From Chryseobacterium defluvii (lineage in GTDB: Bacteria; Bacteroidota; Bacteroidia; Flavobacteriales; Weeksellaceae), in NCBI RefSeq assembly GCF_014204415.1, contig NZ_JACHLE010000007.1:28993-92992 (forward strand): a stretch of 64,000 nt of DNA, written 5' to 3'. Under the pieces are notes generated by a model, which did not search any database, had not been told where the DNA came from, and was given only the letters and a program-made list of their open reading frames with translations. Numbering within the stretch: position 1 is the stretch's first letter; every line of letters begins with the position of its first letter. The position numbers and the translations under genes are program-made. Shown piece by piece: positions 52,570-61,790 of the stretch.

Positions 52570-52968
52570 ATGAAGTTAGAACATATCGGTATTGCCGTGA
52601 AATCTTTAGGAGTTTCCGATGAGCTTTTTGAAAAACTGCTGGGAAAAAAATCTTATAAAAAAGAAACAGTGGAAAGGGAAGGTGTAATTACCTCTTTTTA
52701 TGAAGCCGGGGAAAGTAAAATAGAACTTTTGGAAGTCAGTAACAAGGAAAGTCCGGTCTCAAAATTTCTTGATAAAAGGGGAGAAGGGGTTCATCATCTG
52801 GCTTTTGGCGTTGAAAATATTATTGAAGAAATAGAAAGGTTGAAAAAAGAAGGATTTCAGTTTGTTTCGGAAGAACCGAAAGAAGGTGCTGATAATAAAT
52901 TAGTTGTCTTTCTGCATCCTAAATCCACCAACGGAGTATTGGTAGAACTTTGTCAAGAAAAGGCATAA
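52570..52968 (+). CDS. mce: methylmalonyl-CoA epimerase
   Basis: A protein of 132 residues from the ATG at 52570 (MKLEHIGIAVKSL). Two VOC half-domains carry the metal ligands: H5 in the start motif, E of KIELLEV, H of GVHHLAFGV near 81 and E of GVLVELCQ. It racemises methylmalonyl-CoA in propionate metabolism. Confidence 0.93.
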   Translation: MKLEHIGIAVKSLGVSDELFEKLLGKKSYKKETVEREGVITSFYEAGESKIELLEVSNKESPVSKFLDKRGEGVHHLAFGVENIIEEIERLKKEGFQFVSEEPKEGADNKLVVFLHPKSTNGVLVELCQEKA

Positions 52969-52973
52969 AAAAT

Positions 52974-53003
52974 TTTGTAGTGAAATAAATTTTGCTATTT
53001 TTG
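52974..53003 (+). promoter_or_regulatory. tRNA promoter with -33 and -7 boxes
   Basis: TTTG at 52974-52977 and TATTTTTG at 52996-53003 are 18 bases apart, close to the Bacteroidota sigma-A spacing. The tRNA begins 27 bases further on. Confidence 0.7.
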
Positions 53004-53029
53004 CAGTCACAAAATTCAACCAATTTTGA

Positions 53030-53103
53030 GGTCCTATAGCTCAGTTGGTTAGAGCACCTGACTCATAATCAGGTGGTCCCTGGTTCGAGCCCAGGTGGGA
53101 CCA
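53030..53103 (+). tRNA. tRNA with CAU anticodon (Met elongator or Ile2)
   Basis: A 74-base cloverleaf: acceptor GGTCCTA pairs with TGGGACC (one G-T), D loop AGCTCAGTTGGTTAGAGC, anticodon loop CTCATAA in stem CCTGA/TCAGG, and T arm CCTGG-TTCGAGC-CCAGG. The 3' CCA is not encoded. CAU with this loop serves elongator Met or the lysidine-modified Ile2 tRNA. Its 3' end borders the accessory island. Confidence 0.95.
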
Positions 53104-53550
53104 CCCAACTGACAAAGTCGCCAAAATGGCGACTTTGTTGCTTTTAACTATTTGATAAACAAAGATATATTCGCTTACAAACGGGTTCGATAAGTCCAAA
53201 ATAAAATTATGGAATTTTCGGGGCAATTCTCGAACCGCTCTTTTATTTATACTGTAAATGTCAAATAATCAAATAATTATAAAATGGATATTAATTTTTC
53301 ATTTTCTTTGATTTTTTATGGATTCATATTTTCCCATAAAAATTGTATTCTTCAAAAAAAGTTATAATTTTATAGAAATCAAAAACTGTTACTGTGAAAA
53401 AATTGAAATGTTCATCAACAAAAAATATATCCATAATAATTGCATATAAAAATCTCTTCAATAAATAGATTGGTCTGAATTCATATATTTATGATTGACG
53501 CAATGTATAAATTATAATGTTAGCTGCAATTATCCAAACTTTGTATTTAA
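53104..53550. other. AT-rich boundary region between the tRNA and the island
   Basis: The first 35 bases hold the tRNA terminator. Around 53185-53245 are fragments with GGTTCGATAAGTCC and TCTCGAACCGCT that faintly recall tRNA ends or an old attachment site. A hairpin TTTTTATGG/CCATAAAAA lies at 53323-53352. No integrase gene and no ORF that I would call are present. Confidence 0.5.
53113..53143 (+). terminator. tRNA terminator
   Basis: Perfect 11-bp stem CAAAGTCGCCA/TGGCGACTTTG with a 3-base loop, then TTGCTTTT. Confidence 0.85.
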
Positions 53551-54738
53551 ATGAGTATAATAAAAGAAGATAATAATCTAATTTTATGTGTAGAACTAAA
53601 TGATGATTTTTTTTATCAAGAAAATTTTAGAAATAAATTAAATAATTACCAAAGTGTAAAATTATATAATACATTTAGGCTAAATGCAACCTTTCTAATT
53701 AGACAAGAAACCATTGATTATTTTGAAAATTATTTTTTTAAAATAGGTGAAATAGTTGATGATAATTTTTATTTAATTGATAAAAGGATTTTTGAAACTA
53801 AAAACAATTTTCTTTTTCAAAAAAATATGGAGATTGATATTGACTATTTTATTGCCCCAAATAGTATTTCAATTCTAAGACATATTGATAATCTAATTGC
53901 TCATGATGTAATTATTGGTAATTCAACGGACTCAAATATATTTAACATTCCTGAAGCTGAATATATTAATTTACTAGAATCATTTCCAACAACTTATGAA
54001 TTGCAAAAATATCGACAAAAAAGAGTTGCTGGTTCTATTGCAGATTTTGTTGATTTAAAGAAAGATGCAAATCAAACTTATCTCAATTATCTAAATAAAA
54101 AGCTTCACAAAAGAAATGATGTCACATTAAATAAGTTATTTGATTTTGAAGAAAATAAGTATAGGATAATTTATGATAAACTTTCAAATATGCTTTTACA
54201 TGAAGCAAATTACAAAGAATCTGATTGGCAAAAAGAAATTATTAAGATCATTTTAATTATCTATCCAAAATATTTAGCAGTTGGAGAAAAAATATATTTT
54301 AACACCCGTAAAGGCAAACGTAAATTTTTAGATTTATGTCTTGTTGATTATACCGGTAAAGTAGATATAATTGAAATTAAGAAGCCTTATAATATTCCTA
54401 TTTTCTCAAGGTCAACATATCGAGATAACTATTTTCCTTCAAGAGAAATTTCAGGAACAATTATGCAATTGGAAAAATATATTTATCATTTAGATAAATT
54501 AAGTCAGCAACAAATAGAATCAATGAAGAAAAGATATTTTAAAGACTATGATTTTGAATTTGATATGATTAGTCCTAAAGGATTCATTATTGCAGGTAGG
54601 ACAAAAAATTTCACATCAGAACAAATTCATGATTTTGAGATTCTAAAAAGAAAATATTCAAATATTATTGATTTTTTAAGTTATGATGATTTATTAGCAA
54701 GAATCAAATCAATATTACAGAAATTTGAAAAATTATAA
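53551..54738 (+). CDS. sduA: Shedu-type anti-phage nuclease (DUF4263)
   Basis: A protein of 395 residues. Residues about 1-180 are a variable N-terminal part. The C-terminal 180 residues carry the DUF4263 nuclease fold: GKRKFLDLCLVDYTGKVDII, then EIKKP near residue 276 (PD-(D/E)XK core with D and ExK), then EISGTIMQLEKYIYHL, GFIIAGRT and the end motif LSYDDLLARI. This matches SduA, a single-gene defence system that nicks DNA. Strongly AT-rich codon use compared with mce. It faces the minus-strand cluster. Confidence 0.85.
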   Translation: MSIIKEDNNLILCVELNDDFFYQENFRNKLNNYQSVKLYNTFRLNATFLIRQETIDYFENYFFKIGEIVDDNFYLIDKRIFETKNNFLFQKNMEIDIDYFIAPNSISILRHIDNLIAHDVIIGNSTDSNIFNIPEAEYINLLESFPTTYELQKYRQKRVAGSIADFVDLKKDANQTYLNYLNKKLHKRNDVTLNKLFDFEENKYRIIYDKLSNMLLHEANYKESDWQKEIIKIILIIYPKYLAVGEKIYFNTRKGKRKFLDLCLVDYTGKVDIIEIKKPYNIPIFSRSTYRDNYFPSREISGTIMQLEKYIYHLDKLSQQQIESMKKRYFKDYDFEFDMISPKGFIIAGRTKNFTSEQIHDFEILKRKYSNIIDFLSYDDLLARIKSILQKFEKL

Positions 54739-54812
54739 CTGCCAGATTAAGTCTTGACTAATTCAACTCATTCATATTTTATTGAATATTCAAATTTGAG
54801 ACGGGTAGGGTA

Positions 54813-55617
54813 TCAAGTCGTTTTGTAATTTATATTTATGAAAATATGATAAATAACTGTACCAGACTTATGAATAGTTTTAGCAATTTTTATTGCTGAC
54901 AATTTTGCATTAAAATCATCAGTTATGTCTTCAATTTTCTCAAATTCAAAATCGGCAGGATATTTAATTTTAGTAATATTATCATAATATTTAGCCCAAT
55001 TTTCATCAAATGACTTTCCCTTCTCTTCTCCAGTATCATAAACAATCATTGTAGTAAAATCTCTTTTGTGATAATAGTTTAATACCTTCAAGATGTGTTC
55101 TCTTGCAGTAGCTGCACCTCTATATATAAAAGCTTCACATAATTGTATGATCTGTGTGTTCTTATCCATTACAAGTAAATCTCTTTCTCCAGGCTTGTAA
55201 CTTTCTTTTCCATTCTTAGGAGCAGAAAAACCTCCACGTGATTGTGCATCGATATGCCACCCTAAATGATTCAGTCTTGAATCTAAAACTATTTCAAGGA
55301 TATCATTGTACTTATCTTCACTCTTAATTTCAGAAATTGATTTGCTCTAATACTTCTCGTAACCAATATCTTCCAAATAAAGAGGTTTCATCAATTTTTA
55401 TCCCCTCAGTTTGTTCAAAATTAATTTTAAAAGATTTAAAATCAGATTTAGTAAATGAAAAATTATAAGATGATGCTTTATATAAAACATTTGAAAGGAA
55501 TAATGAGGTATTCCAGAGATTATCTTCATCAGTTACCTCTTTTTCTTTATGCTTTTCGTTTTTGATCTGTAAGCTACTTTTTATAAGATGATTTAGATCA
55601 GTAGTTTCTGGATACAT
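54813..55617 (-). pseudogene. PD-(D/E)XK-like gene interrupted by a frame change
   Basis: A first frame runs from the ATG at 55617 for 95 codons and stops at UGA near 55330 (LEQINF*). A second frame, shifted by +1, is open from 55347 to 54813 but has no ATG before MDKNTQII at 55169, which lies inside the domain. Joining them at the AATTTCTGA site gives LREVLEQI.SEIKSEDKYND and a product of about 265 residues. The second part has RGGFSAPKNGKESYKPGERD then LLV.D and CEAF, a restriction-nuclease-like arrangement. Either an indel or +1 recoding explains the break. Last gene of the cluster. Confidence 0.6.
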
Positions 55618-55657
55618 AATGTAATAGACAAATATTAAAGATGTTGTATACGGTTTT

Positions 55658-56610
55658 TTAGTGTAAATTTTTTAAAATATTAATGAATTCTTTTAAATCA
55701 TTTTCAACACCTGAAAATACTATTGTATTATATTTTTTGTCAATCCCTAATTCGCAAATTTCATGTTTTCTCTTCTTATCTGTAAAAAAATGTCAGTAGA
55801 AAATAAATAATTTGAGATTCTCATTATATCAATATGATCACCTGATTTTTCTTGCTTACCTTTTACTGCTAAGTGAGCACCAATTGAAAATTTTGTGTTT
55901 AGTGTTGGTATTCTTGAAAATCCATTTTTTTCTAATTCTAACAGAAGTAATTCTAGTTCCTTTTTTTTAAACTTGTGCTTGTAAGTTAGCTGATATAGAA
56001 GCTGATCAATCCAATTCGGAACCTCAATTTCCCCAAATTTATCGGGTCTAATTCTAATTATTTTAATGTCCAGATATTCTTTTAATCTGTTCTTGAAATT
56101 ATTAATTTCATTTTGCTTTATTATTTCGATAAATTGGATTTCAGTTTTCTTGTCTATTTTATTTGATACTATTTTTCTGAAATTATTTTGATCAGAAAGA
56201 TTTGTCGTTATTCCATCACTGAATTTATCGTGATGTTTATTAATATCTTCATAAAAGTCTTTCAGGTCATTAAATTTTGCTTTTGTCAAAAATGTATTAA
56301 TTGTTTTTTTATTCTTTCTTATTAAAGATGATATTAATTGGGCAGTCAGAAATGGTTCAGACTTTAAAAGATAACCATCGGAAATGCTTTTTAAGTAATT
56401 ATCATGAATTTCTGCAGATTTAAAGTCTTTTCTAACGGTTTCTAATATATGTTCGGGACATAAAGGACAATAAATTTTCCCTAAATTATAATTGGATTCA
56501 AGTAAGTTTTTTATTTCCGTCCAAAGAGGGTTAATGCCTTCAATAATATCACTAATTACAAACTGATCAAGATAAATACAGGTTTTATTTTTAGAGTCAA
56601 TTTTTTTCAT
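55658..56610 (-). CDS. PIN-like domain protein with a frame change at a slippery heptamer
   Basis: The zero frame runs from 56610 to 55747 (287 aa). D15 (YLDQF), E57 (HILETVRK) and a late SGDHID suit a PIN-like nuclease, but the frame then leaves the conserved end. The -1 frame, entered at T TTT TTA (55789-55783), reads TDKKRKHEICELGIDKK and VFSGVENDLKEFINIL to TAA at 55658-55660, giving a 317-residue protein that ends as PIN proteins do, with the last acidic residue in TDKK. The short product lacks it. An 8-T run instead of 7 would have the same effect, so an indel or sequencing error is the alternative. Family name uncertain. Confidence 0.6.
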
Positions 56611-56749
56611 AAAATAGGATATTATGTGATGCTTTGATGGGTTTTGTAAAGGAGTGAAAATCTAAGTAGAAATGTTTAGTTTAACACTTAACTTGCTTTT
56701 CTATAAAACTTATTAGTGACTATGCTTGTTATTTTTCATAAGAATTTGA

Positions 56750-59700
56750 TTAAATTATTTTCATTAGCTCAATCAACTTTAAAACAAACTCGTTGAATTT
56801 TTTTCCTTCAGTGTCAATTATAGTTTGAGGGATACTACCTCTATATTCTATTAACTTTGGGTCATTAGTCTCTGATTTTAGAAGGTTTTCTTTAACCAAA
56901 TTCTCAAAATAACTCCCAAGATTATCATTTACATTAATGAATTCATTTAAATCGTTGAACTGTATATTAAATTCATTATTTATCTGATATTTTCTCTTAT
57001 ATCTGTCAACATTTACGGATATAACAGCATATCTGTTTTTTTCAATCGCACATTTTTCAGTTTGATTTTTACTTAATGCAAAACGTCCATTTTCATCCCA
57101 TTTTGATTTTACTTCTATAAAGTAAATTGGTTTGTTGTTTTTATAGATTATGAAGTCTTGTCCATTTTGTTCTTCCTTATTTATTAAGTCGGTATCTTCT
57201 GATTTTTTGATAGCAATAGTATCTGCCAATTCTTTATCTAGCTGTTTTTGAATTAAATCTTGAATCGTCAGACCTATAAAGTTAATATAATTCAAATGAC
57301 TGTTTTTGCGATTATCCTCTCTTTGTTTTTCTTTACCTTTTTCAACTAAATCTTTTAAATTGTCAATTTTAGCTAAATCGCCTAATAACTCAATTGTAGC
57401 TTCATCCTTAGTTAAGATCGAAAACAAACTAGAACGTGTTTTCTCGTTTTGAAATTTATGCATTAAAATTTCTTCTTTTACCCTGTTTATGTTTTGTAAC
57501 CATTGCCCCCAAGTATTTGGTCTTTCGGAAATTTTTTCAATTAATAAAATTATTTTATCAATAACCCCATTATTGAGATCCTTTACTGGTATAAAACGTT
57601 TTTCAGGATGTAATGCAAGTTCAATAGATTCTCCTAATTCTATTCCGGTTACATTTCCACTGTGTTGTAGGAATTTCTCGAAACCTTGGTATGCGAGCCC
57701 TTCAAAGATGTTTTTAGTTGTTATTTCAACATATTTTTGTTTAAATTCTAAATCTTTTACATCGTCTCTTTTTAATTCTGACTGGACTCTTAATTTAAAA
57801 TTTTGATTAGGTATACAAGGTAATTTATGGAGAAGTTCTTCTTTTAAGTTTGTATTTTCAAACATTATAGAAATTACAGATTGAATATCTTTTAAATTAT
57901 CTAGAATATTTTTATTTTTTATACTATTGAAATATAAATTAGCTAAAAGTTTAAAAGCAGGTTGAAAGTTAATGTCTATAGTTGGGTTTTCAATTTTTTG
58001 TATTTGAGGTTTGAGGTCAAGAACCCTTAAATAAAAATCGGATAATTGGGTATTAATATTTGTGTTCTTATTTAAAGAAATAAAATTGTAGAGATATTGA
58101 TTTAACATTAGAATTCTTGTCTAGGTCAGCGATGATTGTCCTTCATTTTTTGCAAAATCATCATTAAGTTGATTACAGAATTTAGAAAAGTCGTCTTTGA
58201 ATTTTTCACGATTGTAATCAGTGATATTTTCTATAAAATAGAAATCTTGGTGCAGGTATTTTTTACTTATAGAATAATTGATATTTTGTATAACATCAAT
58301 TAATTCATTTTCTATTTTATTCCATTTCACTAATTGTTCAAGGTTCATGAAACAGCCATGAATATTAGGAATCAAAGCCAAGCTGTTTAATAATGAAATA
58401 TTAGATGATATTTCTTTTATAAATTGTTTGTAAGCCTTTTTATCTTGAATATAAAAATAATTTAGTCCACTTTCTTCTGCTACTATTTTGCCAATGTCTT
58501 CTAATGTTAACAATTTAAAATTTTCACCAATATGAATATTCCAATTATTTATATATTTACTTATTTCACAATACAAATCGAAGTGTGGTAATATCCTAAA
58601 CTGGCTGACTAAAGAGTAAATTGATTTTACAATTTCATTGTCTTTTTCTAAAAGAGATAAGTCAAAATACTGAAATGAATCTATGGAATAAAACTTATCA
58701 TCTATCAAAAGGCGATTAAGAATTTTTATTTCATTTATGAAAGATTCTTTTAGTTCTTTCTCAAAATTAGAGTCTTCTTCTGTAAATTTAATTTTACATA
58801 TTTCCCAAAAATCTAATTCTTCATCACTCTTTACCTTAAGGCTAACTAATTCGAAAGCTGTTTTTAAAAGCATTTCATTAGTTTCTACATCTGATAGAAT
58901 TTCAATATTATCTTTTGCTTTATGCAAAAAATCTCTTTCTTTATTCGGTTTAAAATCATTAGCGTGAATTATAAAATTATGACCATTATCTGTTGTTTCC
59001 ATTAATGGGTAATGTAAAAATAACATAGGAACATGGGTTAAATCTATCTTTTTTGATCCTAATATAATTTTGATGTCTTTTTAATCATTTTGAAGAAATG
59101 GAATATAAAAAGATTCGTTATTTTTAGATATTTCAATATGGTCTTGTTTGGTTTCTCCTCTTTCAAAAAAATCCTTTCTTTTTTCATCAATTATTAGAAC
59201 ACTTTTGAGCTTATTATTAAAACAAAATATATATGGTATTATAGACTCTATATAACCAATCATATTTACAATACGAATTTGATTCCCTTCATTTGCTATG
59301 TATTCAAATGATGTAAAAGTTAAAGGTGTTTCAACTGATTCTTGGTTTAAGTCAATTAACTCTTCCAAAAAATCATCCTGTTCTATTAATTTATCTGTTA
59401 GCGTTTCTGGAGTTGACGCATTCCTGTCTAATTTAAAATCTTTAAGAATTTTATACCTACTATTATCCAATTGAATAGAAGTATTAACTTCAATTGTTTT
59501 TCCATATACGTGTGTACTGATGAAACCAGTGCCATATTGCCCTATTTTATCTTTATTATCACCATAAGCTTTACCAACACTAAACTGTTTTATTAATCCT
59601 CCGAATTCTAAATCTGAAAATGGTCTGCCATTATGTTTAAAAATAAAACCTCGATCTGACTTTATTATTTCTATTTCACCATTCTTTTCAACAGTATCTA

Positions 59701-59833
59701 AAGCATTTTGAAACAATTCCCAAATAGCTCTCTTTTCAGCATATTCAGGTTTGATTTCACGTATGCCGGTATAAATTTTATTTGCAAATGATTCAAAGTG
59801 AGCTCTTTTCTGCTTATCTCTATATGTGGTCAT
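56750..59833 (-). pseudogene. GHKL/sacsin-like ATPase with NO VEIN-type nuclease domain, two in-frame stops
   Basis: A single reading frame of 1027 codons is broken by TAA at 59081-59083 (codon 251) and TAG at 58121-58123 (codon 571); no frameshift is needed. Residues 1-250 are a GHKL ATPase like sacsin/Hsp90: AIWELFQNALDT (N box), FKHNGRPFSDLEF and KIGQYGTGFISTH (G box). The frame after the first stop continues the sacsin pattern (VPMLFLHYPLMETT, HNFIIHANDFKP). The C-terminal part (about 905-950 by codon number) has GQDFIIYKNNKPIYFIEVKS, a DUF3883-like PD-(D/E)XK fold. ATGs follow both stops (59026, 58108), so split expression as three proteins is conceivable. Confidence 0.72.
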
Positions 59834-59909
59834 TATTTGTTTTATTGAAAAAATATTATTGGATGATTATTGGGATTTAAGTGTGTGTTGAATAACGGTT
59901 GATCAAATA

Positions 59910-61790
59910 TTATGAGTTTATAAATTCTTCAATAGATAGAACATTATTTTCTCCAAACCATCCCTTAAGATTGACTAAAGCATTATCATTCATTTCAGAC
60001 AAAGCTAAAACAACCAAGTTTTCTTTTGCTCTTGAACATTCCACATAAAAAAGATTTCTCGTTCTTAATTTTCTATCTTCATTATCGTCTGTTCCATCGA
60101 AAAATAGTTTGAAATTATATTTATCAGGTTCATTTTTGTAATCTCTGTCGTCATCAATTACTGTTAAAACATTTCTATACTCTGCTCCTTTAGTGCCATG
60201 CTTAGTAGAAAAAACAGAGTTGTTCTGTACATGCTTGAAGAAATTAATTAATTCTTCATATTTTATATCTTTAAAAGATGAAAATAAATCAATTTCTTTT
60301 TTGATTTTTTCTCTCTCATCTATTTCAAGAGTGTTTACATCTTTAGTTGCTTTTTCTAAAAACTTATTTAAGCTGTCAGATATACTTATCAATTTATGTC
60401 GATTGATAAACTCAAATATTTCACCAATGGTTTGGGTTAATCGTAAAGATCTTAGCTCGTCTAAAATAATTGAAATACGTTGTTTATCTTTATGACTAAA
60501 ATCTTTCCAATTAATAAAATTACTATTCTTTTTCAAAAAACGAATTGCTTGATTATAGTTTTTTTGATTCCAAAAATTAATCAAATGTTCTATACCGTCC
60601 TCTCTCTCTTGAGAAGTTTTTTTATCAATATACCCAGTAAAAATTTTTATAAGGGGATGATTCCTGTCTGTGAATTTTTCCTTAACGCTTAATCCAAATC
60701 TTTTACTAAAAATCGTATACAAGTTACCAAATCCAGCATTTTTTGCAACTCTACTATTTACCAATAGTAAAATTTTATCTTTTACATTTTCATCAAAACT
60801 CCAATCAATGGATTCTAATTTTGATTTTACATCATCATAGTTAATAGTTTTTTGTTGGTCAATCTCTCTATTATATTCAGATTTTTTTTCATCTTCTACT
60901 TCTCTACCTCTATTGTTTATTCTGGTTTTGATTTTTCTATATTTACAATAAACAAATTTCACACTTCCTTCTATTTCTTTTTGTGGGGTTTGTTCTATGT
61001 TAGTTCTAAAATTATTTAATAATCTTACTACTTCTTTTGAGGAACGATAATTTTCTTCTTTTTTTACTAATTGTAGTATTTTAGAATTTTCATCGGTATA
61101 ATATTTTTCTAAATCACCAACTCCTGCATCATATATTTTTTGGTAAGAGTCTCCATAAAACCCTAAAACAATTTTATTTTGATTTCGCACTAATAAAAAA
61201 TCAACAAGAGCAGATGCTGTTTCTGTTGCGGTATCCTGATATTCATCTACCAGTATATAAGGATACTTTTGAGCTAAAATAGTAGTAAGCAGAGTATTAT
61301 TTTTAAACATCATTTCTGATAGAGTAATCACATCATCATGATGTAATTGCCCTGTTTCAAAATCTCTAAATGCTGTATCATTATAGTATACTGAAATTAC
61401 CTTATCTATTCTTTCTGCTAAGTTGGGCAAATATTTAGAATCCTTTCCGTTTGCAATGTCGGCATCATATCTATCTTCATTCAATTTGCAGAGTTCTATT
61501 TTTAACTGTTTCTGATAAGATTTTATACAATCCCATAGGAACTCGTGTATAGTAGAAACCAATACGATTGGGTTATGCTCTAATCTTTCTATAATTTCAT
61601 TTTTCGCTACATTGGTATAGGTAATACAAATAACTTTTTGATTATTATTCTGTATTTCGCTTCCTTTTGTTTCAATTAAGTGATTAAGTGTTTCTATGAG
61701 TGTGTAAGTTTTACCTGAACCTGCACCAGCTTCTAAAACAAAACTTTGTTTGTTTTCTATATGCTGTTTTATTTGTTTAAACGCACTCAT
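59910..61790 (-). CDS. UvrD/GajB-type superfamily 1 helicase
   Basis: A protein of 626 residues with all SF1A motifs: LEAGAGSGKTYT near residue 20 (Walker A), ILVDEYQDTATE near 180 (motif II), FYGDSYQKIYD (III), KKEENYRSSKEVV (IV), STKHGTKGAEYRN near 540 (V) and FYVECSRAKENLVV near 590 (VI). Together with the OLD gene it forms a Gabija-like pair; GajB helicases are usually shorter (about 500). It starts inside the end of the OLD gene with a 4-base overlap. It looks functional. Confidence 0.85.
   Translation of the reverse strand: MSAFKQIKQHIENKQSFVLEAGAGSGKTYTLIETLNHLIETKGSEIQNNNQKVICITYTNVAKNEIIERLEHNPIVLVSTIHEFLWDCIKSYQKQLKIELCKLNEDRYDADIANGKDSKYLPNLAERIDKVISVYYNDTAFRDFETGQLHHDDVITLSEMMFKNNTLLTTILAQKYPYILVDEYQDTATETASALVDFLLVRNQNKIVLGFYGDSYQKIYDAGVGDLEKYYTDENSKILQLVKKEENYRSSKEVVRLLNNFRTNIEQTPQKEIEGSVKFVYCKYRKIKTRINNRGREVEDEKKSEYNREIDQQKTINYDDVKSKLESIDWSFDENVKDKILLLVNSRVAKNAGFGNLYTIFSKRFGLSVKEKFTDRNHPLIKIFTGYIDKKTSQEREDGIEHLINFWNQKNYNQAIRFLKKNSNFINWKDFSHKDKQRISIILDELRSLRLTQTIGEIFEFINRHKLISISDSLNKFLEKATKDVNTLEIDEREKIKKEIDLFSSFKDIKYEELINFFKHVQNNSVFSTKHGTKGAEYRNVLTVIDDDRDYKNEPDKYNFKLFFDGTDDNEDRKLRTRNLFYVECSRAKENLVVLALSEMNDNALVNLKGWFGENNVLSIEEFINS

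Noticed and set aside
53041..53226. Small minus-strand frame over the tRNA
   Set aside because: It is the antisense of the tRNA and terminator; the familiar string SNQGPPDYESGAL is the usual false protein from tRNA genes.
53185..53245. Old attachment site or integrase remnant
   Set aside because: Similarity to tRNA-end sequence is only a few bases and no integrase motif is readable; mentioned in the spacer entry only.
56750..59833. Recoded stop codons (altered genetic code) as the explanation for the GHKL gene
   Set aside because: Both TAA and TAG end many normal genes in the window, so general reassignment is excluded; nonsense mutation or split expression remains.
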